Shown one piece after another: positions 8,641-16,697 of a DNA stretch of 25,448 nt. The DNA lies in NCBI GenBank assembly GCA_902362365.1, contig CABIVQ010000044.1:1-25448 (forward strand), in the 5' to 3' direction. A program made the position numbers and the translations under genes. Source of the DNA: Clostridiaceae bacterium. Its GTDB lineage: Bacteria; Bacillota; Clostridia; Peptostreptococcales; Peptostreptococcaceae. The stretch's first letter is position 1. The number at the start of each line of letters is the position of its first letter. The notes under the pieces are model-generated. The model did no database searches, was not told the DNA's origin, and was given only the letters and a program-made list of their open reading frames with translations.

Positions 8641-9092
8641 TATTTAGTTTTGTTAGTGTTAAGTTTAATTAATTTATGTAAATTAAAGTTTCTAAATAAA
8701 GTAGATATAAGAATAACACCGAGTGCCAAAGCTCCAGCACTTGCTAATGTATTTGTACCAAAATCAAGGGCTTTTATATAGTCTCCTTTTAAACATTCAT
8801 ATAAAGTATTATAAACACCATAACCAGGTACAAGTGGTATTAAACAACATACACTAAGTATTGTAGCCGGAGTCATGTATATTCTTGCGCAAATTTCACA
8901 ATAAATACTAAAAATGACAGCTGATAAAAATAATGAAGAGCTATCTCCTACACCATAATTTAAGCAAACTTTATAAACAAGCCATCCTAGTGCTCCACCA
9001 ATACCAGCAACATATAGATATTTACCCTTAACATTAAAAAGAATTCCAAAACTAAATGCTGCAAAAAATGCTGATATAACTTCAATTATCAT
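8640..9092 (-). CDS. ThrE-type threonine/serine exporter, C-terminal-domain subunit (YjjB-like)
   Basis: Membrane protein of 150 residues with four to five hydrophobic helices. GGALGWLVY and the PATILSVCCLIPLVPGYGVY stretch match the ThrE_2 (YjjB, PF12821) half of threonine/serine exporters. In Corynebacterium ThrE both halves are fused; here, as in many Firmicutes, they are separate and adjacent. The start ATG lies one base past the stop of the upstream partner, with GGAGG inside the partner's last codons, so the pair is co-translated and likely forms one transporter. Substrate in this organism is inferred from family only. Confidence 0.88.
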   Translation of the reverse strand: MIIEVISAFFAAFSFGILFNVKGKYLYVAGIGGALGWLVYKVCLNYGVGDSSSLFLSAVIFSIYCEICARIYMTPATILSVCCLIPLVPGYGVYNTLYECLKGDYIKALDFGTNTLASAGALALGVILISTLFRNFNLHKLIKLNTNKTK

Positions 9093-9093
9093 A

Positions 9094-9855
9094 TTACAGT
9101 CCTCCTAATTTTAGGTATAGGTGAATAACTGATCCAGTTCCAACTGCTGTAGAAATACCTATAAATAATGCTTCTGCAGCTTTAGATAAACCAGCTAATA
9201 ATTGACCTTCTAGTATATCTCTAATCGAGTTAGTAAGAGAAAGTCCTGGTACTAAAAGCATTATGCTACCAGCAACGACTTTGTTTAAATCACCAATGAT
9301 GCCTAAGTTTAGGAGTAATATAGAATAAATAGAAATTAATGCTCCACAAATACTATTAATAAAAAATTCATTTAAGGAAGATTTATTTAAAAATAATGAT
9401 AGCGATTTTGTTAAAATTCCTATAATAAAAGCACCAATAAAATCAATTATTCCACCACCAAATAGCACTGCAAAAGTAGATGTTGCAACACCTGAATATA
9501 GTAAGGTGGTCTTAATAGAATAAGAGTCATCTTTACATAATTTTTTTAATTCTTTCTCGCAAAAATCAATACTAGGTCTTTCTTTATATATTGTTCTAGA
9601 TAAAGAGTTTATGTTATGGACTTTATTTAAGTCTATACCTCTAGAACTAATTCTTTTCACTACTGAATATATTTTACCATCCATTATAATTGAGACCATT
9701 ACTGCAGTAGGGGATGCGAAAACATCGACATCATCAACTGAAAATGATTGACATATTCTAGTGATGGTTTCCTCGACCCTATAAGTTTCTCCACCGCTTT
9801 GGAGCATAATTTTACCTGCATTAGAGGCAAAATTGAGAATTCTATTTATATCCAT
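9094..9855 (-). CDS. ThrE-type threonine/serine exporter, N-terminal-domain subunit (YjjP-like)
   Basis: Partner subunit of the split exporter, 253 residues from the chosen start. The cytosolic N-terminal part has the family signature SGGETYRVEETI (about residues 15-26), VDVFASPTAVMVSI and the R.SSRGIDL turn, followed by about five membrane helices from residue 110, including LLVPGLSLTNSIRDIL. This matches ThrE (PF06738). A GTG three codons upstream lies within the ribosome site AAAGGTGG, so ATG 9855 is the start. First gene of a two-gene operon with its own promoter. Confidence 0.9.
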   Translation of the reverse strand: MDINRILNFASNAGKIMLQSGGETYRVEETITRICQSFSVDDVDVFASPTAVMVSIIMDGKIYSVVKRISSRGIDLNKVHNINSLSRTIYKERPSIDFCEKELKKLCKDDSYSIKTTLLYSGVATSTFAVLFGGGIIDFIGAFIIGILTKSLSLFLNKSSLNEFFINSICGALISIYSILLLNLGIIGDLNKVVAGSIMLLVPGLSLTNSIRDILEGQLLAGLSKAAEALFIGISTAVGTGSVIHLYLKLGGL

Positions 9856-9885
9856 AATTACCACCTTTCTAATAAAGATATTGGT

Positions 9886-9914
9886 ATTATAACACGGATA
9901 AGAATAGATAATAA
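9886..9914 (-). promoter_or_regulatory. Probable promoter of the ThrE-type exporter operon
   Basis: Minus strand: extended -10 TGT-TATAAT (hexamer 9891-9886) with a weak -35 TTATTA (9914-9909) at 17 nt. The start would fall about 25 bases before the ribosome site. Confidence 0.5.
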
Positions 9915-10041
9915 ACTAGTTTAATAATAAAATTTTTAAGGAGTAGTTTATTATAGGTATATTTCTTTAATGTATAATTATAATTGTGATAAACTATAAC
10001 TTGGGACATATTTTTATTATAAGGACGATTAGGTGAAGTAA

Positions 10042-11223
10042 ATGAAATTAAACAAAAATAACTTAAAAAATATATATGATACGATAAGTAGTTTATTCTC
10101 ATTAAATTTTATAGTAATGTATAACAATGAAAATGAAATTACTAGATTAAGTAATATTGAATTACCAGATTGCGTAAAAGAAGATGAAATGAAAATGATA
10201 AATACTATATCAGAAAAAATATCCTTAAGATCAACAAATACAGTATGTTATTTTGAAAGTAAAATGAAGTTGAAGTACATGTCCTTTAGTGTATGTTCAG
10301 ATGAAAATTATGAGGGGAGTATTATTATAGGTCCATATATAAATTATCCTACTCAATTAGAAGTAGTTGATAGTAGTGGAAGAAACTTAGACAAAGTTAT
10401 TCCTATAATTAAAATATTACAGGAAAAAGCTATAGAAAATATAGTTATTTCAATGATTAATTATCAAATTGAAGATACAAAGGTAATTATCATGCAGGAA
10501 GATATGAAGATAAAGGATACTAATAAAAATCGCTATATAAAAGAATTTGATATGAGTTTAATAAATATAAGAGAGAGATATAAATTAGAAAATCAGCTAT
10601 TACACTATGTAAGCATGGGAGATATTAATAAAGCATCTAAAATTATTGGAAAAGATTTAGTTGTAGACCTTAATAGATTTCCAGATGAGCCCATGAGAAA
10701 TTTAAAAAATTTTGCTATAACTATGAACACACTTTTAAGAAAAGCTGTACAAGAAAACAATATAGAACCTTATGTTCTAGATAGCATATCAGATTATTTT
10801 GCTAAGAGAATAGAAAATTCTAATAAGATGAGCATTATATATAGCATATTTGAGGAAATGATGAAGGAATACTGTAATTTAGTTAATGAGTACAAAACTA
10901 AAGGATATTCTAAATTGGTGTCTAATGCAATTAACTATGTAAAGTTAAATTTTAAGTATGAAATAGGTCTATCTAGTATAGCGGATGAACTATTTGTGCA
11001 TCCAACTTATTTAGCTAAAAAATTCAAAGAGGAGACTGATAAAACTATCTCAGAATATATAAATGAAATTAGAGTTAAAGAAGCAAAAATGATGTTAAAA
11101 ACTACAGAATTTAAAATTGAAGATATTGCATATTACGTAGGATATAATGATAAAAAATATTTTTCTAAGGTATTTAAAAAAATATATAACCAGTCACCAA
11201 GTGATTATAGAAAGTATAATTAA
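10042..11223 (+). CDS. AraC-family transcriptional regulator
   Basis: 393 residues. The C-terminal ~100 residues are a standard AraC/XylS double helix-turn-helix: FKYEIGLSSIADELFVHPTY then LAKKFKEETDKTISEYI, and the second unit FKIEDIAYYVGYNDKKYFSK with the ending KIYNQSPSDYRKYN. The N-terminal ~270 residues have no membrane segment and no sugar-binding cupin that I can recognise; they resemble the sensor regions of YesN/PocR-like clostridial regulators (inference). AGGTGA precedes the ATG. It is divergent from the exporter and convergent with the glycosidase gene, so either could be a target; no matching operator was identified. Confidence 0.9.
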   Translation: MKLNKNNLKNIYDTISSLFSLNFIVMYNNENEITRLSNIELPDCVKEDEMKMINTISEKISLRSTNTVCYFESKMKLKYMSFSVCSDENYEGSIIIGPYINYPTQLEVVDSSGRNLDKVIPIIKILQEKAIENIVISMINYQIEDTKVIIMQEDMKIKDTNKNRYIKEFDMSLINIRERYKLENQLLHYVSMGDINKASKIIGKDLVVDLNRFPDEPMRNLKNFAITMNTLLRKAVQENNIEPYVLDSISDYFAKRIENSNKMSIIYSIFEEMMKEYCNLVNEYKTKGYSKLVSNAINYVKLNFKYEIGLSSIADELFVHPTYLAKKFKEETDKTISEYINEIRVKEAKMMLKTTEFKIEDIAYYVGYNDKKYFSKVFKKIYNQSPSDYRKYN

Positions 11224-11229
11224 ATAAAG

Positions 11230-11272
11230 AAGGTATATAAAAGTTATTTGAAACTTATATATACCCTTTTAT
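11230..11272 (+). terminator. Terminator between AraC regulator and glycosidase genes
   Basis: 14-bp stem with one mismatch, 11232-11245 with 11252-11265 (GGTATATA... and ...TATATACC), then CTTTT. It lies between convergent genes and may serve both. Confidence 0.7.
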
Positions 11273-11288
11273 TATATAATATATTAAA

Positions 11289-13586
11289 TTATTTTTTTAT
11301 TTGGCATAAGTCTTTGTCTAGTAGGAAGACAAGTCTTTCATCGAAAGCACCTTCTAACATTTTGTTTAAGTCACGAATAGAAGAATTTTTCATCATACCT
11401 AACATTGGACTTTCTATCATTTTACCTAGATATTTAGCTAAAACAGCTTTAGTTTCTTCATTTTCTAATAATTCACTCATTGTGCAACCAGTAGAGTAAA
11501 CATCATCAGTTATGTTTAATTCAGTTACTTCAACACCATCTAATAAGTTAACTAAACTTTCATCGAACCAGTTAGCTGCTGGACCACCTGTTTTATCTGG
11601 GCATTCATAAACTGGATTTGGTTCATCAACTCTGTTGAATAAAGCAAAATCAGTAAATTCTTGACCATCTTTAGTTGCTATAACTTTTATATTATTTTGA
11701 CCATCTATTAATTTAACATTTTCAAATACAAATGTATTTTCACCAGAGATAGTATTGAATTTTTCTCCGTTAACAAATAATGTTACTTCATCACAGTTAG
11801 AGTAAACTTTAACATTTATAGTTTCAGTAGCTCTTTCTATGAATCTCTTACTATTTATATGAACAAATGGTACTTTAGACCATGCAGCCTTATAAGCATA
11901 GAATGCATCTTTCTTTATTTTACGGTCAAATGTCATTAAACCTTTGTTATTTCTACCTTTAACTCCACCTTCATCTCTTATAGCAGAACCGAAATCGAAG
12001 AAGTTCCATACATATGTTCCCCATACAAATGGTCTTTCATTGAAATATTTTATTAACGTTTCATGATATAAAGCATGATATTCTTCTGTATAGTCTTTTA
12101 CTTTTGGTTCGTCAGTGTGGTAAGTCATTATACCTTCAGCACCATACTCAGAAACACCTAAACATTTATCAGGATTTACAGCATGGAATTCATCTAACCA
12201 ATCTGCGAAATCTTCAGTCTTTCCAGTATACCAACCATAGTATTTATTGTAAGCTATTATATCAGTGTAAGTATGGTATTCATCATTATCAGGAACCATC
12301 ATTACTTGAGCTTGAGTAGTTAAACGAGTTTTATCCTCATTGTGAACTACTTCATTTAAGTCTTGAACTATTTTTCTAACGTATGGTAAATCTCCGCCTA
12401 TTTGTATTTCGTTTTGAACTCCCCACATTACGATAGAAGAGTGGTTGTAATTTTGACGAATTAATTCTACCATTTGGTCTTTAGCATTTTGTCCAGTGAA
12501 ATCTGTTTCAGATGCTCTAGATATGAATGGTATTTCAGCCCAAATTACCATACCTTCTTTATCGCATAAGTCATAGAAATATTGATCATGTTGATAGTGA
12601 GCAAGACGTATAGAGTTAGCACCAACTTCTTTTATTAACTGCATATCAAGTTCATGATCTTCTTTACTTAAAGCCCAACCTTTATCTTTCTTATCTTGGT
12701 GACGAGATACACCTTGTAATTTTAAATGTTTTCCATTTAAGAAGAAACCTTCTTTTGGATCAAAGTGGAAGTATCTTAAACCAGTTGCTATATTTAATTC
12801 ATCTAGCATATCATTATGTCTTTCAACTGTTACTTGAACATTGTAAAGGTAAGGATTTTCAACACTGTTCCAAAGTATAGGATTTTCAACTGTTATAGGT
12901 AATATTACTTCTGTAGTTCCTTCTACAATAACATCCTTTGCATTGTATATAACCACATTTCCATTAGCGTCTAATACAGTTGCAACAACTCTAACAGCTT
13001 CTTTTTCTTCATTTTCATTAGTTACGTTAGCTCTTACAGTTATTTTTGCTAACTCATCAGTTATTTCATCTTGAGATATGAATACACCTTGAGAACCTTT
13101 GTTCATTAAGTCGAAATGAACATCTTCAGTAACTACTATATTTACATCCCTATATATTCCACCGTAGAATGTGAAGTCAGCCATTAATGGATAAACATCT
13201 TCAACAGCAGTGTTATCAGCTTTTACAGCTATAGTATTTTCTCCACCGAAGTTAACTAATTCTGTTATATCATATCTAATTATAGAATATCCACCTCTAT
13301 GCTCCCCTAAGTGAACACCATTTACATAAACATTAGATATGCTATTAATAGCACCAAATTCTATGTATATTTTTTTACCTTCATAAAGTTTATCTATAGT
13401 AAGGTTTTTTCTGTACCAACAAGCCCCTCTAAAGAATTCATTTCCTGCAGCACCATCTACAGCATTCCAAGTATGAGGAACATTTACAGACTCCCAGCTA
13501 GAAGTATTAAATTCTTTTGCAAATGCATCAGAAATATCTTCTTTAATAAAACTCCAATTATCATTAATATTAAATATTTTTCTCAT
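11289..13586 (-). CDS. Glycoside hydrolase family 2 enzyme (beta-galactosidase/beta-glucuronidase type)
   Basis: 765 residues, no signal peptide, so cytoplasmic. Order: sugar-binding jelly roll (VNVPHTWNAVDG, CWYRKNL, about residues 30-170), immunoglobulin-like domain, TIM barrel from about 280 (GVSRHQDKKDKGWALS), and C-terminal beta domain. The acid/base is Glu about 393 in GVQNEIQ and the nucleophile Glu about 480 in GVSEYGAEG. After the barrel, GRNNKGLMTFDRK has the N-x-K spacing known from beta-glucuronidases, but similar sequences occur in some GH2 beta-galactosidases, so I leave the substrate open. The last ~60 residues form a helical tail of unknown role. Synonymous usage looks less AT-biased than neighbours, as in well-expressed genes. 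GAAGGGAG precedes ATG. Confidence 0.93.
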   Translation of the reverse strand: MRKIFNINDNWSFIKEDISDAFAKEFNTSSWESVNVPHTWNAVDGAAGNEFFRGACWYRKNLTIDKLYEGKKIYIEFGAINSISNVYVNGVHLGEHRGGYSIIRYDITELVNFGGENTIAVKADNTAVEDVYPLMADFTFYGGIYRDVNIVVTEDVHFDLMNKGSQGVFISQDEITDELAKITVRANVTNENEEKEAVRVVATVLDANGNVVIYNAKDVIVEGTTEVILPITVENPILWNSVENPYLYNVQVTVERHNDMLDELNIATGLRYFHFDPKEGFFLNGKHLKLQGVSRHQDKKDKGWALSKEDHELDMQLIKEVGANSIRLAHYQHDQYFYDLCDKEGMVIWAEIPFISRASETDFTGQNAKDQMVELIRQNYNHSSIVMWGVQNEIQIGGDLPYVRKIVQDLNEVVHNEDKTRLTTQAQVMMVPDNDEYHTYTDIIAYNKYYGWYTGKTEDFADWLDEFHAVNPDKCLGVSEYGAEGIMTYHTDEPKVKDYTEEYHALYHETLIKYFNERPFVWGTYVWNFFDFGSAIRDEGGVKGRNNKGLMTFDRKIKKDAFYAYKAAWSKVPFVHINSKRFIERATETINVKVYSNCDEVTLFVNGEKFNTISGENTFVFENVKLIDGQNNIKVIATKDGQEFTDFALFNRVDEPNPVYECPDKTGGPAANWFDESLVNLLDGVEVTELNITDDVYSTGCTMSELLENEETKAVLAKYLGKMIESPMLGMMKNSSIRDLNKMLEGAFDERLVFLLDKDLCQIKK

Positions 13587-13620
13587 TTGTGTACTCCCTT
13601 CTTGTGATGTTATTGATAAT

Positions 13621-13649
13621 ATTATAACATTTAAAAACGTTTTTTAGGT
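13621..13649 (-). promoter_or_regulatory. Glycosidase promoter with CcpA (cre)-like palindrome
   Basis: Minus strand: extended -10 TGT-TATAAT (hexamer 13626-13621). The 17-nt spacer contains a perfect 12-bp palindrome AAAAACGTTTTT (13633-13644). Its core AAAACGTTTT equals the AAAANGTTTT core described for clostridial CcpA sites, with the flanking G and C missing. The -35 is poor. Binding here would block polymerase, fitting glucose repression of a glycosidase (inference). Confidence 0.6.
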
Positions 13650-13712
13650 GGAATAAAATAGACTTTTGTGTATTATTTTAGTTTATTTAAAATTTAGATA
13701 ATTAGAATTATA

Positions 13713-13753
13713 AAAGTAAAAAAATCTAAATCCTTAAAATAGATTTAGATTTT
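13713..13753 (-). terminator. Intrinsic terminator of the PIN-like gene
   Basis: Perfect 12-bp stem AAAATCTAAATC (13721-13732) and GATTTAGATTTT (13742-13753). On the minus strand the stem is followed by a U-rich tract (TTTTTTTAC then TTTTA). Confidence 0.85.
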
Positions 13754-13785
13754 CTATATATTTTAAGGAGAATTTTGTTATATAT

Positions 13786-14403
13786 CTATGCTATAAAATT
13801 AGAATAATATTGATTAACTATGGGTTCACAAATATTAAGTATTTTCTTATTCCATCCGAATTGTAAGAAGAAATTTAGTTTTAGACTTTCCAAATCATAA
13901 GATGATCCAATAGCAATTAATGCTTTCGTTACAGTTTTATTTGTATACCCATAACTTTTCAATTCAACTATAATCTCTTCTTCTAAATTGAGTATAGGAT
14001 CACTATATACATTATATAAATTATGAGAAATAGTTAGTATATCGGAAATAAGCTCTATGTGACATTTATTTTTTGATAAGTTTTTTAATAGGTTTATAGA
14101 AGATAGGTATCCTTTATCTTTGCTAACTATATAATAATTTGAGTTTTCATCTTTTGAGCCAATTAAATAACCTAAATATCCCACCAATTGAAAATCTAAG
14201 CTATTTTTTATTCCTGTAGTAACATCTATTTTTTCTATCTTTGCACTAGTACCTAAAGATTGGATAATTGAATCTTTAAAATTAGTGGAAGATGTTCTTT
14301 TTGTTGTGAATAAAATTATTTTATCGCTGGAACTAAGAAGACGTGCTCCATGTAGAGCTCTTATATTTACATTTTCTGTATCAACTAAAAATATTTTTTT
14401 CAT
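13786..14403 (-). CDS. PIN-like domain protein, putative ribonuclease
   Basis: 205 residues, soluble. The N-terminal ~125 residues show the PIN/NYN-like pattern of acidic metal ligands: FLVDTENVN (residues 5-13), NSLDFQLVGYLGYLIG (about 67-82) and YYIVSKDKGY (about 90-99). Such proteins cleave RNA with Mg2+ or Mn2+; stand-alone clostridial members have no assigned target that I know. The C-terminal ~75 residues are helical and contain a second short repeat-like region (TKALIAIGSSYDLESL). AAGGGGGA lies seven bases before the ATG. No antitoxin-sized partner is adjacent, so a toxin-antitoxin role is not supported. Confidence 0.75.
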   Translation of the reverse strand: MKKIFLVDTENVNIRALHGARLLSSSDKIILFTTKRTSSTNFKDSIIQSLGTSAKIEKIDVTTGIKNSLDFQLVGYLGYLIGSKDENSNYYIVSKDKGYLSSINLLKNLSKNKCHIELISDILTISHNLYNVYSDPILNLEEEIIVELKSYGYTNKTVTKALIAIGSSYDLESLKLNFFLQFGWNKKILNICEPIVNQYYSNFIA

Positions 14404-14516
14404 TTATGGTTCCCCCTTTAACTTTCTATTACAGCTAGAGTGTTACCATAAATTTTGAAAATAATACTTGTAAAAAATAAGTGTGATATAAAAATTAAAT
14501 GATTTCATTAAATTAA

Positions 14517-14545
14517 TTGCTAAAGAATACGAATTATGATAAATT
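14517..14545 (+). promoter_or_regulatory. Possible promoter of the riboflavin operon
   Basis: TTGCTA (14517-14522), 17-nt spacer, TAAATT (14540-14545) preceded by TGA (extended -10). It lies about 20 bases before the riboswitch. Confidence 0.4.
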
Positions 14546-14566
14546 TATATTATAAATTAATAAACA

Positions 14567-14686
14567 ATTCTTCAGGGCAGGGTGAAATTCCCGACCGGCG
14601 GTATAGCCCGCGAGCTTAATAAATATAATTAAGCAGATTTGGTTAAATTCCAAAGCCGACAGTAAAGTCTGGATGAGAGAAGAAAT
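14567..14686 (+). ncRNA. FMN riboswitch (RFN element)
   Basis: The universally conserved RFN bases are all present: CAGGGCAGGGTGAAATTCCC (14573-14592), GACCGGCGGTATAGCCCGCG, then AAAGCCGACAGTAAAGTC and GGATGAGAGAAGAA. Outer helix P1 pairs TTCTT near 14568 with AAGAA near 14684. FMN binding is known to reduce expression of the downstream genes. It precedes ribD with an intrinsic terminator at 14785-14814, so control is by transcription attenuation. Confidence 0.97.
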
Positions 14687-14784
14687 ATAGTAATTATCAG
14701 AAGTATGTAAGTACATTTTATTTTAGTACATTTTTATTTGTGTATGTTTAAATAGGTGTATTGTACACTTTTATTGACTATTTT

Positions 14785-14814
14785 AAGCCCTAAGATTATT
14801 CTTAGGGCTTTTTT
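14785..14814 (+). terminator. Riboswitch-controlled terminator before ribD
   Basis: Perfect 10-bp stem AAGCCCTAAG (14785-14794) and CTTAGGGCTT (14801-14810), 6-nt loop, then TTTTA. It lies in the leader, 55 bases before the ribD start. The 5' arm can alternatively pair with the 5' edge of the aptamer (14570-14578). Confidence 0.95.
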
Positions 14815-14865
14815 ATTTGAAAATAACTATATTTCAAAGATTATATCATTAAGGTGGTGAAGTTT

Positions 14866-15978
14866 TTGAAGTTTGAAGAATTAGATAATAAAGATATTTT
14901 TTATATGAAAAAAGCTATAAGTATAGCTGAAAAGGGGGAAGGTTTTGTAAGTCCTAACCCTTTAGTAGGTTGTGTAATAGTAAAAGATAACAAAATAATT
15001 GGACAAGGATATCATCAAGAGTATGGAAAAGCTCATGCAGAAGTGAATGCAATAAATAATGCTATAGAAAACTTAGAAGGGGCAACATTATACGTAAATT
15101 TAGAACCTTGTTCACATTATGGAAAGACGCCTCCCTGCATCAATAAGATAGTTGAAAGTAAAATAAAAAGAGTAGTTATATCAAATATTGATCCTAATCC
15201 ATTAGTTTCTGGAAATGGAGTGAAAAAACTTAGAGAACATGGCATTGAAGTAAAAGTAGGTGTTTTAGAAAATGAAGGAAGAAAATTAAATGAAATATTC
15301 TTTCACTACATAAAAAATAAAAGACCTTTATGTATAGTAAAATCAGCAGTTAGTTTGGATGGAAAAATTGCTACAAAACATAAAGAATCCAAGTGGATAT
15401 CAAATGAAAAATCTAGATATATTACACACAAATATAGATATAAATTTAAAGGAATAATGGTAGGAATAAATACAGTATTACAAGATAATCCAAGATTAAC
15501 ATGTAGACTATATGAAGAAAATGTATCTAATCCTATTAGGATAATTATAGATAGTAATTTAAAGATACCATTTAATAATAACTTAGTAAAAGATAAAAGT
15601 GCGAAGACTATGATATTTACTTGCAGCCAAGATAATAAAAAAATAAATTTTTTAGAAAAAGAAAATATAAAAATAATAAAATGTCCTTCAATTGAAAATC
15701 ATGTTGACTTAAATTTTGTAATGAGCAAGTTAGGAGAGCTAAACATAGATTCGGTTTTAGTAGAAGGTGGAGCAACTTTAAATGATAGCTTATTTAGATA
15801 TAACTTAGTTGATAAGATTAAACTTTTTATAGCACCTAAAATAATAGGTGGTAGTAAGTCACCAACCTTTGTTTCTGGTGAAGGGATAGATAAATTATGT
15901 GATGCAAGAAAGTTAAATATTGAAAATGTATCTTTAATAGATGGAGACATATTAGTTGAAGCTGAGGTTATCAAATAA
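14866..15978 (+). CDS. ribD: RibD, bifunctional diaminohydroxyphosphoribosylaminopyrimidine deaminase / 5-amino-6-(5-phosphoribosylamino)uracil reductase
   Basis: Second and third steps of riboflavin synthesis from GTP: deamination of the pyrimidine, then NADPH reduction of the ribose. The deaminase half (residues about 8-150) has HAEVNAI and PCSHYGKTPPC, giving the His/Cys/Cys zinc site and catalytic Glu, plus SPNPLVGCVIV. The reductase half (150-370) has KSAVSLDGKIAT, SKWIS, VGINTVLQDNP and VEGGATLNDS. Length (370) is normal. A GTG at 14854 opens the frame but lies in the ribosome site AAGGTGGTG, so the likely start is TTG 14866, seven bases after it. First gene of the rib operon. Confidence 0.96.
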   Translation: MKFEELDNKDIFYMKKAISIAEKGEGFVSPNPLVGCVIVKDNKIIGQGYHQEYGKAHAEVNAINNAIENLEGATLYVNLEPCSHYGKTPPCINKIVESKIKRVVISNIDPNPLVSGNGVKKLREHGIEVKVGVLENEGRKLNEIFFHYIKNKRPLCIVKSAVSLDGKIATKHKESKWISNEKSRYITHKYRYKFKGIMVGINTVLQDNPRLTCRLYEENVSNPIRIIIDSNLKIPFNNNLVKDKSAKTMIFTCSQDNKKINFLEKENIKIIKCPSIENHVDLNFVMSKLGELNIDSVLVEGGATLNDSLFRYNLVDKIKLFIAPKIIGGSKSPTFVSGEGIDKLCDARKLNIENVSLIDGDILVEAEVIK

Positions 15979-16013
15979 ATAATATTTTTTCATAAAGATA
16001 GGTGAATTTAAAA

Positions 16014-16673
16014 ATGTTTACAGGAATAATCGAAGAGCTAGGTGTAATCAAAAATATTACAGCTAATAGCAAAAGTGGAAAAATCACTATTTTGGCAAAT
16101 AAAATTTTAGAAGATACTAACTTAGGAGACAGTATAGCTGTTAATGGCGTATGTTTAACTGTATCAAGTATAAATAAAAATGAATTTGTAGCAGATATAA
16201 TGATGGAAACTATACGAGCTACTAACTTAGGAAAACTTAATATAAAAGATAAGGTGAATTTAGAAAGAGCTATGAGTATATCCTCTAGATTTGGAGGTCA
16301 TATAGTCACCGGGCATGTAGATACTGTGGGTATAATTCAAGAATTCAAAAGGGAAGAAAATGCTGTATGGGTATCAATTAGGGCTGAAGAAGAATTCTTA
16401 AAAAATATGATTTACAAAGGATCTATAGCTATTGATGGAATTAGTTTAACTGTAGCCTATGTAGATAATAAAATATTTAAAGTTTCAATAATACCTCATA
16501 CAAAGTCAAAGACTACTATTTTAGAAAAAAATGTAGGTAATATAGTTAACTTAGAAAGTGATGTAATTGGAAAATATATAAGGCATTTCTTAGATACTGA
16601 TACTAAGGAAAATAATAATAAGAATGTAAAGAATAGTATAGATTTAGAATTTTTAATTAAGAACGGTTTTTAA
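16014..16673 (+). CDS. ribE: Riboflavin synthase, alpha chain
   Basis: Converts two molecules of 6,7-dimethyl-8-ribityllumazine to riboflavin. The product starts MFTGIIEELG, the invariant start of the family, and has the two tandem lumazine-binding barrels: the first with NGVCLTVSSI and a GHIVTGHVDTVG bridge, the second with DGISLTVAYV and IPHTKSKTTI. 219 residues is normal. An in-frame GTG 12 bases upstream is part of the ribosome site AGGTGA, so ATG 16014 is used. It lies 35 bases after ribD. Some naming schemes call this gene ribB or ribC. Confidence 0.96.
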   Translation: MFTGIIEELGVIKNITANSKSGKITILANKILEDTNLGDSIAVNGVCLTVSSINKNEFVADIMMETIRATNLGKLNIKDKVNLERAMSISSRFGGHIVTGHVDTVGIIQEFKREENAVWVSIRAEEEFLKNMIYKGSIAIDGISLTVAYVDNKIFKVSIIPHTKSKTTILEKNVGNIVNLESDVIGKYIRHFLDTDTKENNNKNVKNSIDLEFLIKNGF

Positions 16674-16697
16674 AAATAAAAATTGGAGGATTGATTT

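Noticed and set aside
9887..10102. Minus-strand ORF in the exporter/AraC intergenic region
   Set aside because: Low-complexity, overlaps the AraC start and the exporter promoter, and has no ribosome site.
11289..13586. Firm call as beta-glucuronidase
   Set aside because: The N-x-K spacing in GRNNKGL is suggestive, but similar sequences occur in GH2 beta-galactosidases and no glucuronide genes are nearby.
13786..14403. Toxin-antitoxin module
   Set aside because: The PIN-like protein has no small adjacent partner gene; its operon is single.
14854..14865. GTG start of ribD at 14854
   Set aside because: This GTG is part of the AAGGTGGTG ribosome site; TTG 14866 has correct spacing.
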